Positions 1 to 11,239 of a stretch of 64,000 bases of DNA are shown one piece after another (the first letter of the stretch is position 1; the number at the start of each line of letters is the position of its first letter). Position numbers and translations under genes: made by a program. Location: positions 62,001-126,000 of the forward strand of contig JAKCWW010000019.1 of the NCBI GenBank assembly GCA_026260175.1. The letters run 5' to 3'. Origin of the DNA: Reticulitermes lucifugus (lineage: Eukaryota; Arthropoda; Insecta; Blattodea; Rhinotermitidae). Under the pieces are notes generated by a model that ran no database searches, had not been told where the DNA came from, and worked only from the letters and a program-made list of their open reading frames with translations.

Positions 1-204
1 AGGAAATGCGAAGCGCCACGGAAATTATCAATGAAAATAGTCGGCCTTCGGTCCGAAATTGGAATAGAGTCTTCCCAAAGTCCAATGCCAAGTTATATGA
101 TATGACTGTGCTTATGGCATAAAGATACACTTTGGGCCGGGATAAAATTATTTCGGCGAGATATCTTCTAGGCGTGAATATTTAAATTAATAGTCTATAC
201 TAAA

Positions 205-490
205 TAAGGCGGGAAATCCACCCTAATTATCTGCTGGAAATCTTGAAGGGAAGAAGTTACTGGGGAGAACTCTGCGAACTGTAGAATAAACGATGATATT
301 AAAATGGATGTCAAAGAAGTAGGGCGTGAGGTTATGATTGGTTCCATCTGGCTCCGAAAAGGGTCAAGTAGCAGGTTATTTTGAACACAATAATAAAGCT
401 TTGGACTACATAGAAGTCGGAAATTCGTTCAGTAGCTAAGCCTCTAACACATTTACAAGAACGACTCGCTTCTATGGAATTGCTTAATGT
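205..490 (+). mobile_element. LINE 3'-end fragment (non-LTR retrotransposon)
   Basis: Reading 295-400 on the plus strand gives fragments such as D-D-I-K-M-D-V-K-E-V-G followed by an eroded D-W-I-x-L-A-Q-D-R-D-R-W-R-A-L block. This is the C-terminal tail typical of arthropod non-LTR reverse-transcriptase ORFs. Downstream it continues into the same 3' sequence (L-A-x-P-x-x-x-L-Q-E-x-L-x-S-M-E-L) seen, often inverted, in many other copies in this window. The frame is broken and the copy is 5'-truncated. It is a retrotransposed relic with no expected function. Family assignment is by recall of the motif. Confidence 0.65.
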
Positions 491-959
491 GCAAGATATG
501 ACCAATCCAGTTTGCCTTCCTCTCTTTACACAGAATCAGGCACCGAATTAAAATATTTTAGGCCTGATCTCCCCGGACTACTTGTCGTTAGTGATATGTT
601 TATCTTTTCCTCATTTCCTGTATGTGAGGATCTAACCTAACTCAAAGCAGGCCAGGATGGCTTCCTTCCACACAGGGACTGTATTTCAGTTCGTTATTCA
701 TTAATCGTTTTGGCGTTCGACGTCATTAGTTTGAGCTCCTGACAGTGTCAGTGAATAAAAGATAAGTAACTGTAATATTTTGTAATAATTTCAACCGTAT
801 TTCATTATTAATTATATATTGCGAGGTTAACGAGAAAGATTTCCCGGTTGCAAATGATAAGTGGCTCATAGATCGGTTAAACAAGTTAAACAAGTGACAC
901 TATCCCTGTGTTTAGTCAGGCCCCGTGAATAGGTTAAGTATACCTACTTCAGGATTCCC
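491..959. other. Anonymous AT-rich DNA
   Basis: No convincing coding frame, RNA gene or recognised repeat was seen here. Confidence 0.5.
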
Positions 960-1190
960 TGCCGATCCCAGTGGCCGCGCGGTCTAAGGCGTGGGTCTGC
1001 GGCCGCTCGCTTACTAGGANNNNNNNNNNNNNNNNNNNNNNNNNNNNNNNNNNNNNNNNNNNNNNNNNNNNNNNNNNNNNNNNNNNNNNNNNNNNNNNNN
1101 NNNNNNNNNNNNNNNNNNNGAAACCTCGAAATGAGGAGGCCTAGGCACCCGAAAAGGGGCTGTTGAGCCACAGAAAAAAAAAACTTCAGC
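960..1190 (+). mobile_element. SINE family C (tRNA-Leu-derived), interrupted by gap
   Basis: The head at 968-990 (gtggccgcgcggtctaaggc) closely resembles the D-arm/A-box region of tRNA-Leu (ATGGCCGAGCGGTCTAAGGC). The 3' part (aaacctcgaaatgaggaggcc, followed by a cctaggcacc segment) and an A-rich tail at 1173-1181 match other copies at 21848, 25850 and 30774. The B box is lost in the N run. It would be an RNA polymerase III-transcribed short retroposon mobilised by a LINE. Confidence 0.8.
1020..1119. other. Assembly gap (100 N)
   Basis: Exactly 100 consecutive N, the usual placeholder for a gap of unknown size. It sits inside a SINE, which suggests the assembler broke on a dispersed repeat. 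Confidence 0.98.
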
Positions 1191-1551
1191 TTTCCCCATT
1201 CAGTATTATAGCACCAATGCTCCCTGATCACTTACTCCAAAGCTACTCTTAATGAAAGGAGGAATGGGCGAAGGCTGGAGGCATTCTAGCAGAAGTGGTA
1301 CTATTTCGGAAATCGGGAAGCACCAAGAAAGAAAATACTTTTTTTTTTTAGGTTTCGAAAATTTAATCAAAATAATAGTGACAATTGCAGTGCATATGAT
1401 AGGGCCTACCGCTGGAGCTTTGTGACCAGTCTAGGAGATTCAAAGTTTTTACGACTGTGAGTATGAAGTTTACTCTCTTCTAGGATGCGATGCTGTGCAG
1501 TCTAGTAGATATTTAGCGAGGATTTGTGGGAGCCTTCTGCCACATCTTTAG

Positions 1552-1850
1552 GGTAAAAGCTAAAGGTAAGCGTGAATTTCACCCTAGAACAGGCCATGAA
1601 GGCCCAAAGAAGGGGTAGAGGTGTAGTTCTACTCTTTCTTTAACCTCGGCGCTAGATGGGGGTGAGTGGTCAACGCCAAGCCCCGGCCGCTTAAACCCCG
1701 GGAAAGAAATCCAGTACGCATTGCACAAAAGGTTTAATGGGCCCAAGGGCCGATCTGGAAGGGTGTAGGAAATTTCGCCCTCACTGGGTTTCGATCCCCC
1801 GACCTTCCACCTCTTAGCGAGTCACTATACCGATTACGCCATCCCCGCCC
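1552..1850 (-). mobile_element. SINE family A, full length, with 16-bp target duplication
   Basis: Read on the minus strand, the element starts ggcggggatggcgtaatcgg, has a B-box-like ggggatcgaaaccc, and ends with a (TTTACC)-like tail at the low-coordinate end. The flanks carry an almost perfect direct repeat: cacatctttagggtaa at 1541-1556 and cacatcttcagggtaa at 1852-1867, 15 of 16 identical. Long target duplications of this kind are typical of LINE-assisted insertion. The family recurs at about 13.2, 15.7, 26.8, 33.1, 50.5, 56.4, 61.9 and 63.4 kb. Confidence 0.85.
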
Positions 1851-1867
1851 ACACATCTTCAGGGTAA

Positions 1868-3740
1868 GTATTTTTATTATTCTACTTTTACGATGAAGGC
1901 AGTAGCATCCTCCGAAACGTAAATTTTCACCGCATTAAACAGCGTTACTTTCATGGACAGAAGCACTTGTAAATTTAAGTTTTCGTTCTTAATTACGACT
2001 TACAGAAGAATAGACTGGTCACAGTTCCCTTTTGTCGCTACAGATTGGATGAGCAGACATTACGGGTCTCCAGGCTCGTCTGGGGTAAAAGATTGTTAGG
2101 TGCACCTCTGGACAATATCTTATTCCTTTCGTATTCGCCAAATAAAAAATGGAATCCTTTCTAATGGCAGGTGTTCGATTTTCATTGCAACTTTCTCTCA
2201 CGCCATTAATTATTCATGTAGTCTACAAGTATATAGCTCAACATTATGTAATGTTAATATAGTTAATAAACAATATAAACGTACAAGAGAGCTATCGATC
2301 TTCGTCATATATATAGGCAAAAATTGAAGTATTCACTAGCGACAAGGGTTTTATAAGCTGCAACACTAATCAAAATTTTCGCCCCATTCATATTATTTTG
2401 GTAGTCTAGTCCAAAGGTGTTGCAGGATATCGTGAATGTCAGCACAGCAAGACTGGGTGGAGTGTTGTAGGTGGGAAATAATAGTAAAATTGATCCCACA
2501 GTATCGGGGTGAGTTTTTGGGCTGAATTGAGCTAGTTTAGGATAGAATCTACAGCTGAAATGTTTCTGAAACTGGCTATGAAACGTCTGATTCCACAAAA
2601 GGCAATATATTTCTGAATGATTACCAGCTTCTCCGGGATTTATTTCCATGAAATTGCGTATTTCATTGCAGCTTAAGTACAGAATTGTTTTCGAATTCCA
2701 ATAGAGGTAAGAGATTTTCTCTTTTCCAAAACATCTGTACATTACGAACAAATATAGCCTATGTGACTAGAATAGACGATAGAAGGAGTGTATGCAAAAT
2801 TTTGACGGGGAAAGAGCTTACTTGGAAAATCCGTATTGAGATGGAAGGATAGAATCAAGGCGAATTCTAGGGAAATGGCTTTTGAGCATGGAGGCTGCTG
2901 TAAGGAGCAACGGTTGTGTAAATTGTGGTCCTTATTAGAAACGCTGAACTTTCGGATCCTGCTACGTGCCTGGTTACGTATCCCGTACTTATTAATATCA
3001 TCATTATCATTGCTGTTATCTGTCACTGTGACGTCTAAGTAGAAAAAAAGGGCAAATAGAGAGTTCTGCCTTTACAGGATGGATTGGTCACGTGATCACC
3101 ACGTATTGCTGTACATTGCTTTCTGAGCTTCACTTGGCCTAATTACGTTTTAAGATAAATCAAATAAGAAATGCCCGACATTGAATGCGATGATAACGCG
3201 GACACAGAAATTAAACCCTCCTCCCCCAGCCAGCAATGAAACAACATTTTAGCGATCATCAAAAAGCATGGAGAAAGAAATGTCACAGCGTCAGTTTCGG
3301 TTCCACCGCTCACCAGCAACTCCACCAAACTACTGCTCTTTTATGCCTGGCTGTTGCCAGACACAGTTAACTCCAATTCCTCCGCCGATGCCCCACCTAC
3401 CTGAACAGTGTCTGTCACGGACTAATGGGGGGGATATGGAAGGCTCACACCCCCCCCCCCAACCTCCAGCCCCGAACCGTAGTAACAGCACCCAACGTTA
3501 TGCCGTCAAAGTCTCTGTTCACCCCACCAACAGCCCATCATCGACCAAGGGTAGGCTGACTATATCCCCGCCCTGGTGGGATTTCCCTTCTCTAGATATA
3601 ACATCAAGTCTTGCTGACACGAGCACCAACCAAACCAACCAACCAAGTAAGCAACCAGCATCCACCACCATTACCACCACTGCTCCATGCACCCTCACAG
3701 TGGCTGAGTGTAAAGTACACGGCTGACTGAAGCGGTCATT
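1868..3740. other. Anonymous DNA, GC rising after 3.3 kb
   Basis: Open frames here (for example 2305-2751 minus and 3268-3726 plus) show no domain and no splice context, and the latter is low-complexity rich in Pro/Ser/Thr. The block from about 3330 to 4060 is more GC-rich than its surroundings and contains C runs. I can assign no function. Confidence 0.4.
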
Positions 3741-3792
3741 CAGACATCAGCTTGAAACCACGAGCTGAGAACTGGGGGTTCAAAACACGACA

Positions 3793-3822
3793 GCCTCCAC
3801 CACCACCACCACCACCACCACA
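3793..3822. repeat. (CAC)n microsatellite
   Basis: About nine uninterrupted CAC/CCA triplets. Flanking sequence is not recognisably coding. Confidence 0.95.
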
Positions 3823-4059
3823 AAGACACGACGCCCAGGACCCTAGGCATAAATATTTACATGTGTGTGGTCTGGCGTCCATCTGCATCCTTACGGCCTT
3901 CTCAGCTGTGTCCCTCCTCTGTGCGTCGTGTCGAGGCGACCAAGAGGAAAACATCAAGCAGTAAACAAGAGAACGCGTGGCTAGTGGACCGAACGGCTTC
4001 ATCACCCCTTCTCTGTCGTCATCTTCCGGGTCAAACGTTTCTTGTGACGAAAAAACTGC

Positions 4060-5780
4060 AAGGAAGGGGAATTTTGGTGCGTTGGTGCAACATTTAAACA
4101 TTTCACAAGTTTACATTTTATGTGTAACGCAACATTTTAAGCTACAGGTACGATTTAAGAAAGGCCTATGTATTGTTTAATGCACTGTAAAGTAACAAAC
4201 CAAGATACTGCTGCACTCTTCGACGCCTCAAGGGAAAAAGGAAAAGACTTTGGTGTGTGACGCAAGCTTGCACGAATTCGGTTCTGTGCGCGAAATTATT
4301 TAACAAGTGTTCATTCCGTAAAACTTCGCTTCAGTGATTATTTATTTAATCTAAAACAGTGTTTAATTTGGATTTTGTTTTGTTCCGCCATTTATTTATT
4401 TACTTATTTAATTTTATCCGGATTGCCGTTCAACATCGCTAGAATTAAGGAACTTCTTCTTCTGTGTGCAGCGTAGGGCACAGGGTCACAATTTGCAGAG
4501 AGACAAGGAGTCTAGCCTAATATTCTTCCAAAAGGGTAAGTTATTTTTCTACTTCTAGACATCAGAATCTACAGTTTTAACAGTTACACCGTAGAGTGTT
4601 TCACGTTTTTCGATTTACGAATGTTAAAACTTTCAAGAAAGTGAAATGGTTGTCAGAGTTCGTGCGCCGTAACTTATCTCCTGTAAGTTGCTGTTAAATT
4701 GTAGTTCGTTGTCAACAGCCTATTTAGGCCTATTTCAGCCTCATTGAATTAATATCAATTTTTTATCAACAGTAGGCCTGTTATAGGCTGCAGAGTTTCA
4801 TATAGAATTTGAGATCACAAGTTTATGTTCTTTAGTGCCATAATAAACGTACAGTTGTCATTAAACAGACCATCTAGTATACAGATTTGGTTACGCACGG
4901 ATAAGAAATTAAGCGGCCTGACGCTCTAGGCTACGTAACAAACTTGGCTCAATAATAATACTAATACTACTACTACTACTAATACTACTACTAATAATAT
5001 TATTATTATTAGAACCACAAGCGGGAGTACATACGAGGGGATTATTATAAATCATTATAAATTAAGAGCTAAATGAAACAACGAAACTTATTAAAAATAA
5101 ATTGATTATGATTAAGAAAAAACATAATCTGAAAGGAAACCTATTTCTACTGAAAGAATCTAAAAATCGAGGGACTGATCGTAGCGGTGCGACATATCTC
5201 TGAAGGAATAATCCTTGATAAGTATAACGATGATAAGAGTATAATAAATACAACAACAAATTAATAGTAATAACTATTAATGTGAGCATAATAAGAACAA
5301 CAAAAATGTACATGAAAATATTGCATTTCAGGCTTCATGTACTATCTGGTTCAAAATTATGTTTTTACTGTTGGGACCAAGCATGTAATCCCCAGCGTAA
5401 ACTGTCAGTTCATCCACTCTAAGTGTAACCGAGTCATGCAAGCCATTCAGTCCTACCTGTTATGACTGATTCGATTCCCAGAAGGAGCAGAGGTTTCTGT
5501 CTCCTGCACAGAGTCCACGCTGGCTCTGAAAACCAAACCGCTTCTTATCAGACAGGTGCAAAGGGCTCTTTCCCAGCCCTGAAGCTAACCTTCGACTCTA
5601 ACTAGTTCTAAGGCTGAGAATGTGCAGAACTGTACACGCATCCATAGCCTACGTACCCATGGCGTGCTGGTTACACACAGGCAAAATTTCAATCGAATTT
5701 TCTTTTATTATGCATTTGCAGGACTTAGACTTAACTTCGTAACCCCAGCTTAAATACCGAGGACATAATAATGTGCTACC
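4060..5780. other. Anonymous DNA with (ACT/AAT)n tract
   Basis: Contains an imperfect (AATACT)/(ACT)/(ATT) microsatellite at about 4950-5012. The 5400-5640 stretch has a B-box-like gattcgattccc and may be an old SINE, but I found no second copy of it here. Confidence 0.45.
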
Positions 5781-5789
5781 TGGTCAAGG

Positions 5790-5960
5790 GTATCGCAAGG
5801 TGATAGATGGGTATGGAGCAGTGGTTGAAGGGTGATTATAAGGGGGAAACTGAAGTGCTAGGAGAGAAAGCTGCTCTATCTAACACAAATCTCATATGAA
5901 GCCGCCCGGTGTTGAACTTGAGGCTGAGCGGTGGGAAGCCAGTGCCTAACCTTCTGATCT
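5790..5960 (-). repeat. Dispersed repeat family D copy
   Basis: Shares with 18880-19030, 28360-28490, 51600-51745 and (inverted) 57775-57865 the ordered blocks ggtatggagcagtggtgaa, ggagaaa-x-gctgc, cacaaatctcat and a gtgagaagccggc-like end. The right-hand end contains a tRNA B-box-like stretch on the minus strand. I cannot place it in a named class. Confidence 0.55.
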
Positions 5961-5964
5961 ATGC

Positions 5965-8230
5965 CTCGGTCGTAGACCTATATTATATCAAAAGATCTTT
6001 ATTACAATGGGGAACTATTCTACGAAAGGGAATGCTGAGTACCCAAATTACCATTTATATAAACTTCGAAACAATAAGAGATTCACCATGTTAAAGGCTG
6101 TAAAATATAATTACATTTAGAACAATACACAAAAGTGGACACAATACATACACGAACGTAACGAAGATCTATGTCATTTGGCTTTTATACACGGCCTCAT
6201 TAACGAACAGTCGGGCCACCAACCATTACATTCCTGTATCAATTCGACCCGTAACAAAGGACGCCTGTTTTATGGCTTATTATCCACATGTGTCCGAATA
6301 AGGTATGCCATTTTGGTTGCTCTGGTCTGTTTCAAATTGTTTTCTAAAACAGCGTCCCATTTAAATTACTATTTGAATTAAAAACAAAAGAGACATCAAA
6401 TGCGAATGGACTCATTTGTGTCGAAGCAGGGGCTGGTTATTAATTAGTTCAATGTGAGATAATTAGCTCAGCGCAGTGGAATGTTGTGTAGCTTCAGTCA
6501 ACATGTTGCCAAGAATAGAACTTTTGTGTGCCTTTGAAATAACGGCAAGTTACACATAGTCCTGTAGAGACAAAACCCCCTCGTTTTTTGAAATTATTCT
6601 TGTTTTCCTCTAAATGTTAATTTGTAACATATATGCATATAGGCCTGTCATAGCCTAAATAGACGCGTAATTGACGATCAGTTACTTCTTTAAGATAACT
6701 GTTACGTTCACTATCCGAGATGTGAAATGTAAACTTATAGTTGTTACTCGCACTGGGTGGAGAATCAACGTAATAATTTATGTTTTCACGCTGGTAAGCT
6801 GTTTTTAGTACATAAGCTGATAGTTTCAATTAAAGTAAAGATGGAAAATTTGTAATTTAATTTATCTTAATTACCCACTCTTGACATTTGCTATAGGCAT
6901 AGGCTACTACTTCAACGCTTTCGTGTCACAATATTTACAGGCTAGCTCAGCACATTAGCTCTACTCGTATGTCGGATGTTACGCTTGCAGGTTACATACA
7001 TGTATCATAGGTCTATATGATGTGATAAGTTTGGGTAGTTGTCATAGAGTAAATAATAAAATAGAGCAGGGTCCGCCTATAATCTATGTAATAAAGATAA
7101 AACTAATAAGGTGATATTTTGTAGGTATAATTATCAAAATTATATGAGAGGCTTTCTCAGTAACTATGTGTCCAGCCATGTATTTGGAATATGAACACTA
7201 TTCAGATGTGCAGAGGCCAGGCCGTATCGTGACTACGGCAGCACGTCTTTTGGTGGAACAAAACATTATTGTCAGAACACACACAAAGGAAGAACACTCG
7301 ATAATAATTGGTAGTCATCTCTTCCAGTTTGTGTGATTGAGTAGAACCAAATGGCGATTTTGAGACCTTGCGTAGTATAATTTACATATGTGTGTTCCAA
7401 CAATATTTATAACTGAGAACCTTATATTATAGCTCTCCGAGAATGAACGAAGAAACAGAGAACTCAGAAGACAATCGAGACCGAGAGTTTGGTATATAAA
7501 TTTTGTTTAGGGGTGTTATCCAGGGTCTATTAATGCTGATTATCCTCCGTGTTTAAGAAAATTATCTATTAATTTACGTAGCATTCCTCCCTGTTTCGTG
7601 CTTCTTACCGCAAATATAACAGACAACATCCAAACGTCAAGTTGCTAGTGGGCACGGTAGCCACGACAGGGCCAGCTATGTGAGAGCATTAGCTTAGGGT
7701 TTCTGGACGAGATTAGGATCCTCATTACGCAAGTGCATTTTAATTTCTTCATTTGAGTGTTATTCATTCTTCAAAGCTGTAGTCACTACAGGACTTATTG
7801 AGATATTAGACCTAAAGGAACCATATTTCGGGATAAATTTGGATACCTACCTCTGTCTGTAGAATATAATGTTCATTTAATAAATTATTTAACGTTGTTT
7901 TTGAATAGTAATGGTTGAGAGAAGTAAAATAGAAAAGTACACGTCTGATCTTGCAGGCTTATTTTATAATATTGTTCGGCCATATTTATTTAAGCTAATT
8001 ACACCTTTTCATAGATACTTTATCTTATCTGAAGGCAAACTGGTTTTGTGTACGCTGAAATTATGGGTTAGTAACATTCACAATTCGCAACATACTTTTC
8101 ATTATATTAGCTTACCGCCAATGACTATTTTGAATTAGAAGTTCTACCTCATTAAATAACCTTAATTCTCGGTAATGAATTACACAGAAATAACTTAGAT
8201 TTAAAGCGATCCATCCCGATGTGCGAATAC
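5965..8230. other. Anonymous AT-rich DNA
   Basis: No supported gene or repeat was recognised. Confidence 0.45.
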
Positions 8231-8234
8231 AATC

Positions 8235-8502
8235 AAATAAAGAAAACAATCTGTTCAGTTCAGCACAACTTACATTTAATATCTAATATCTACTCAGTAT
8301 AAGACGTGTTTCGATCCTAGGACCTTCATTAGGTGTGCCATATAAGACTCAGTACAAAAAAAGATTACCTCTTTTACCTTGTACTGAGTCTTATATGGCA
8401 CACTTGTTGTTGGTCCTAGGAACGAAATATGCTGTGTATTTAGTAGATATTAGATATTAAATGTAAGTTGTGCTGAACTGAACATATTGCGCTCTTTATT
8501 TG
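8235..8502. mobile_element. 268-bp foldback element (long inverted repeat)
   Basis: Two arms of about 122 bp are inverted copies of each other, separated by a 21-nt loop at 8358-8378. The outer pair is caaataaaga / its complement at 8491-8502. The core pair runs through ttcagttcagcacaactt and its complement near 8463-8484. Arms are nearly identical at both ends and diverge in the middle. On the minus strand at 8308-8335 one arm holds a hairpin followed by gaaac that resembles a hammerhead-ribozyme core. It is a MITE-like or Penelope-related non-autonomous element; which one is undecided. Confidence 0.8.
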
Positions 8503-8634
8503 AGAAATAACTTAGGCCATTTGTGAACTCCTTCGATGTGTTGCTCTTACAACAAATAGTCGTGGGAAGAATTTCATTAGATAAATCCGAACAAAAAAGA
8601 GATCCGTATAAATTCGGCATATAGACTTGTTCAG

Positions 8635-8825
8635 ATGTTCAGTTTCTACCTCAAAGTAAACAGAATAAGTGTACGTTAGAAAGGGTAACCGGTTCCTTTT
8701 GTTTAGAGAAATAGTCGCTGTTTGTGGTGATAATCATATTGAACACATAAATAAGCTGTGTGGGCAAGATGCAGAAATTTTACTCTTACAACACGTGGTG
8801 CATATAGTTACCACTGTGCTTCAGA
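8635..8825 (+). repeat. R1 dispersed repeat, copy 1
   Basis: Defines the plus orientation of an unclassified ~200-bp family: a tcagtttctacctca start, a tgataatcat block, a ctgtgtgggcaagatgcag block, and an end gtggtgcatatagttacca. About a dozen copies occur in this window. No coding frame or tRNA-like part is seen. Confidence 0.7.
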
Positions 8826-9179
8826 AGGTTAAAATTATGTCTAATTGCTATATGGATCTAAGTCTGTTTAGTATTTAGTATTTAGTACTGTAGGAATAGG
8901 AAAGATTGAAAGGTCATTAAGAAGGCGTAGGTCCACTTGGGACTCTAGGGCCAACTACGAAGAAGAAGATTCAGTACTGCATTTCTCAGCCCGGAGACAC
9001 ATTGTAAGAGGATTCCTGGTTCTTCTTACTCTCATCAGGTGATTGCCTGTGTAGCAGATAATTCTGGTCACGACTGCTTCCGTCTATGTAATTTTCCATT
9101 CAGTATTTAATGACCATCATACAGTACTAATGAAAATCCCTTAGGTCTATAAACTAAATAGGTGAGGTAAAAGGTGAAA

Positions 9180-9430
9180 CAATCCCATTACAGGCCCTTA
9201 GGGTTCCAGGAGGTTGAGGCTCCCAGATTTCTAGACAATCGTTATATGAAAGTCGTAAGGTTGTCAGCCCTACGCACCGGTCGCCTTTACCTCATTTCTT
9301 TTAGAGGCTGAGTCTGCGATCGAAAGGATTATGTCAATGAAAAATTCCAATGAAACCATCCGGAATCGAACCCACGACCTTCCGGCTTGTAGCGCAGTGC
9401 CTCAACCAACTGCGCCACCGCGTGCCCCCT
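9180..9430 (-). mobile_element. SINE family B (tRNA-derived)
   Basis: On the minus strand it starts gggggcacgcggtggcgcag, followed by ttggttgaggc (A-box region), and has a perfect B box gggttcgattcc near 9366-9377. The body and the 3' end (cctcctggaaccctaaggg) match the second copy at 46690-46917. It is a pol III-type retroposon. Confidence 0.85.
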
Positions 9431-9824
9431 TCTAAATAGATGACAGCGTCATTAATCCTATACGAGCCAAGAATGTGTCAGCCTTGTATGCAGGGTAAGA
9501 TTCTTCAAGAGACCAATGTTAGCTCATATAATTATCCAGGTCGTAATTTGTTGATGTTGGGTTGAAATTCCAGAGTTTCTTTGGGTTACTAAATTTCCTC
9601 CAAAAAAATGAGGTTGGCGGAGATTAGACTGAGGAAGTTAATTTTGCTTAAATCGTTCAAAGAATTTCCAAAGTGAAATACAACCGGACGAAGTACAGAT
9701 CAATCAAGAACGTACACATTGCTTTGAAGAAAAGGCTGATTGTGAGGGAGGCGTAACAAGAGCGAAGGAAGCTTAAAGCTGTGTTGCCCGTTAGAATTAT
9801 TTGATAAATATAGCTCATTTTGTC

Positions 9825-10025
9825 TATATGAACCATATAAAGCACAGTGGTAACTATATGCACCCTCTGCCTTAACATTAAGGAACTGCCCACGGAGTGT
9901 ACGGTTAGGCTATTTATGTTTCATATTAAGTGTCACAGTTAACGGCGATTATTTCCCTGAAGAACTTCAAAGGGTTTTCGTTTTTATTGAGACGTGGGCC
10001 TGCTGTCCTCTGTGATGCAGGAGAT
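9825..10025 (-). repeat. R1 dispersed repeat, copy 2
   Basis: Inverted R1: starts ataaagcacagtggtaacta and continues with the aacattaaggaactgc and gattatttccctgaagaa blocks shared with 50222, 63128 and 48792. Confidence 0.65.
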
Positions 10026-10552
10026 TAAGGTTTGCGTATTATTTAGATTAACTTCAAGATCAAACGTGATGAATAACAACATCTGTAGTTTGAGTTCAAG
10101 TAGATCCTATGTCCACAGACAGGGTATGTGTGTTATGCACGAATTCCACAGGATCTGACAAGATTAAGTCCCCTGTAACCGGAAAACTAAACACCTCACT
10201 AAGAAATCAGTTTCTGTTCCGTTACTTCTAAAACCATTCCACGCAACAGGCTGCACGTTCTTGTCTCTAAAGTCCCTCTTTTTTTAGAACTGTGGCCCAA
10301 ATATGACTTAGGGAAGTTGCATAGAAAAGCGCGTACCTTATGGCGTCAACTATTATGGCCTATTGCGTGAAGCGTTATGGCGACCTGCCACTGATTTCAG
10401 TTTATCTCCACACGAATGAGAAAAGTTACATATTTTAGTAACTTATGCAAAGTGTTTTATGGTTTATTTCACTACGAGTTACAAGTTTCTCGAACAATAT
10501 TTTGTAGAATGACAAGATTATTAGTAAATAACTACTTAGAAAGAATTTGAAG

Positions 10553-10728
10553 AAAGCGACTGTGGTGTAATTGGAGGCACTATTCCGGCATTTGCGTGGA
10601 GGAACTAAGGAAAGGGATGAAACCGTAGTCAATATTATGCGTTCCCCAAGCCGAAGTTTGAACTCGGAATTTCTCTAATAGGAAGCAGAAGTGCTAACAG
10701 ACCGACAGCGTCTTTCTATCCTACTATT
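10553..10728 (-). repeat. Dispersed repeat family F (tRNA-like end)
   Basis: Shares the phrase taattggaggcactattccg-gcatttgcgtgga with copies at 23025, 24953 and 45092. The right end, read on the minus strand, looks like an eroded tRNA with a B-box-like gagttcaaactt. Probably an old SINE. Confidence 0.5.
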
Positions 10729-10939
10729 AGCGTGTATAGGTACCCGTTAACTGCTAATAACATATTGCCGTTTTGGCAATATAATTATAGTTAAATAATG
10801 TTCTTGTACTACGTGTGAAGGCAGGCTGGGTGCTGCATAGGAAACTAATCACATTTCTGTTGCACGGTTCAGAGAATAGCGTAATAGTTTGGTCTGATCA
10901 GCTAATGAGTTGTCGCTTGTGCACAAATCTGTCATAGTT

Positions 10940-10975
10940 GATTGATGATGACGATGATAATGATGATGATAATCG
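10940..10975. repeat. (GAT)n-like microsatellite
   Basis: Imperfect run of gat/gac/aat triplets. Confidence 0.8.
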
Positions 10976-11147
10976 ATAGAGGAAACAATTGATTGTTGTT
11001 CTAACGTCATCTTGCCCACTACAATCGTTAATTTGTAGAGAGGTCAGGAAGCAATAAATAAGCAGTAAGCAAGTAACGAAGTCACAAATATCACTTTAAT
11101 ATTTAGTCCTGCGGAACTGTTAATTTTTACAAAGAATTAACATAATT

Positions 11148-11235
11148 TAACCATTTAAAGAACAGTGGTTATTATTTTTATCACAGGTTTTGACATTGAA
11201 AACTGCACACTTTCTCGCTAAGTGAGTTTAGTTTT
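11148..11235 (-). repeat. R1 dispersed repeat, partial copy 3
   Basis: The start ttaaagaacagtggttatta and the downstream gacattgaaaactgcacac block match inverted R1. The remainder is too diverged to follow. Confidence 0.5.
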
Positions 11236-11239
11236 GGGT

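Noticed and set aside
2305-2751. 148-codon minus-strand frame
   Set aside because: No recognisable motif; AT-rich chance frame.
3268-3726. 152-codon Pro/Ser/Thr-rich frame as a gene
   Set aside because: Low-complexity composition with C runs, no domain, no splice sites or promoter context I could defend.
5395-5640. Additional SINE with gattcgattccc B-box-like sequence
   Set aside because: No second copy in the window and no clear head or tail.
9366-9425. A functional tRNA gene at the SINE B head (also 46849-46917 and 56381-56450)
   Set aside because: The A- and B-box regions are good, but the acceptor stem does not close and the sequence runs into a SINE body.
10764-10784. Bacterial-type terminator hairpin atattgcc/ggcaatat
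   Set aside because: Eukaryotic context with no adjacent gene; a short chance palindrome.
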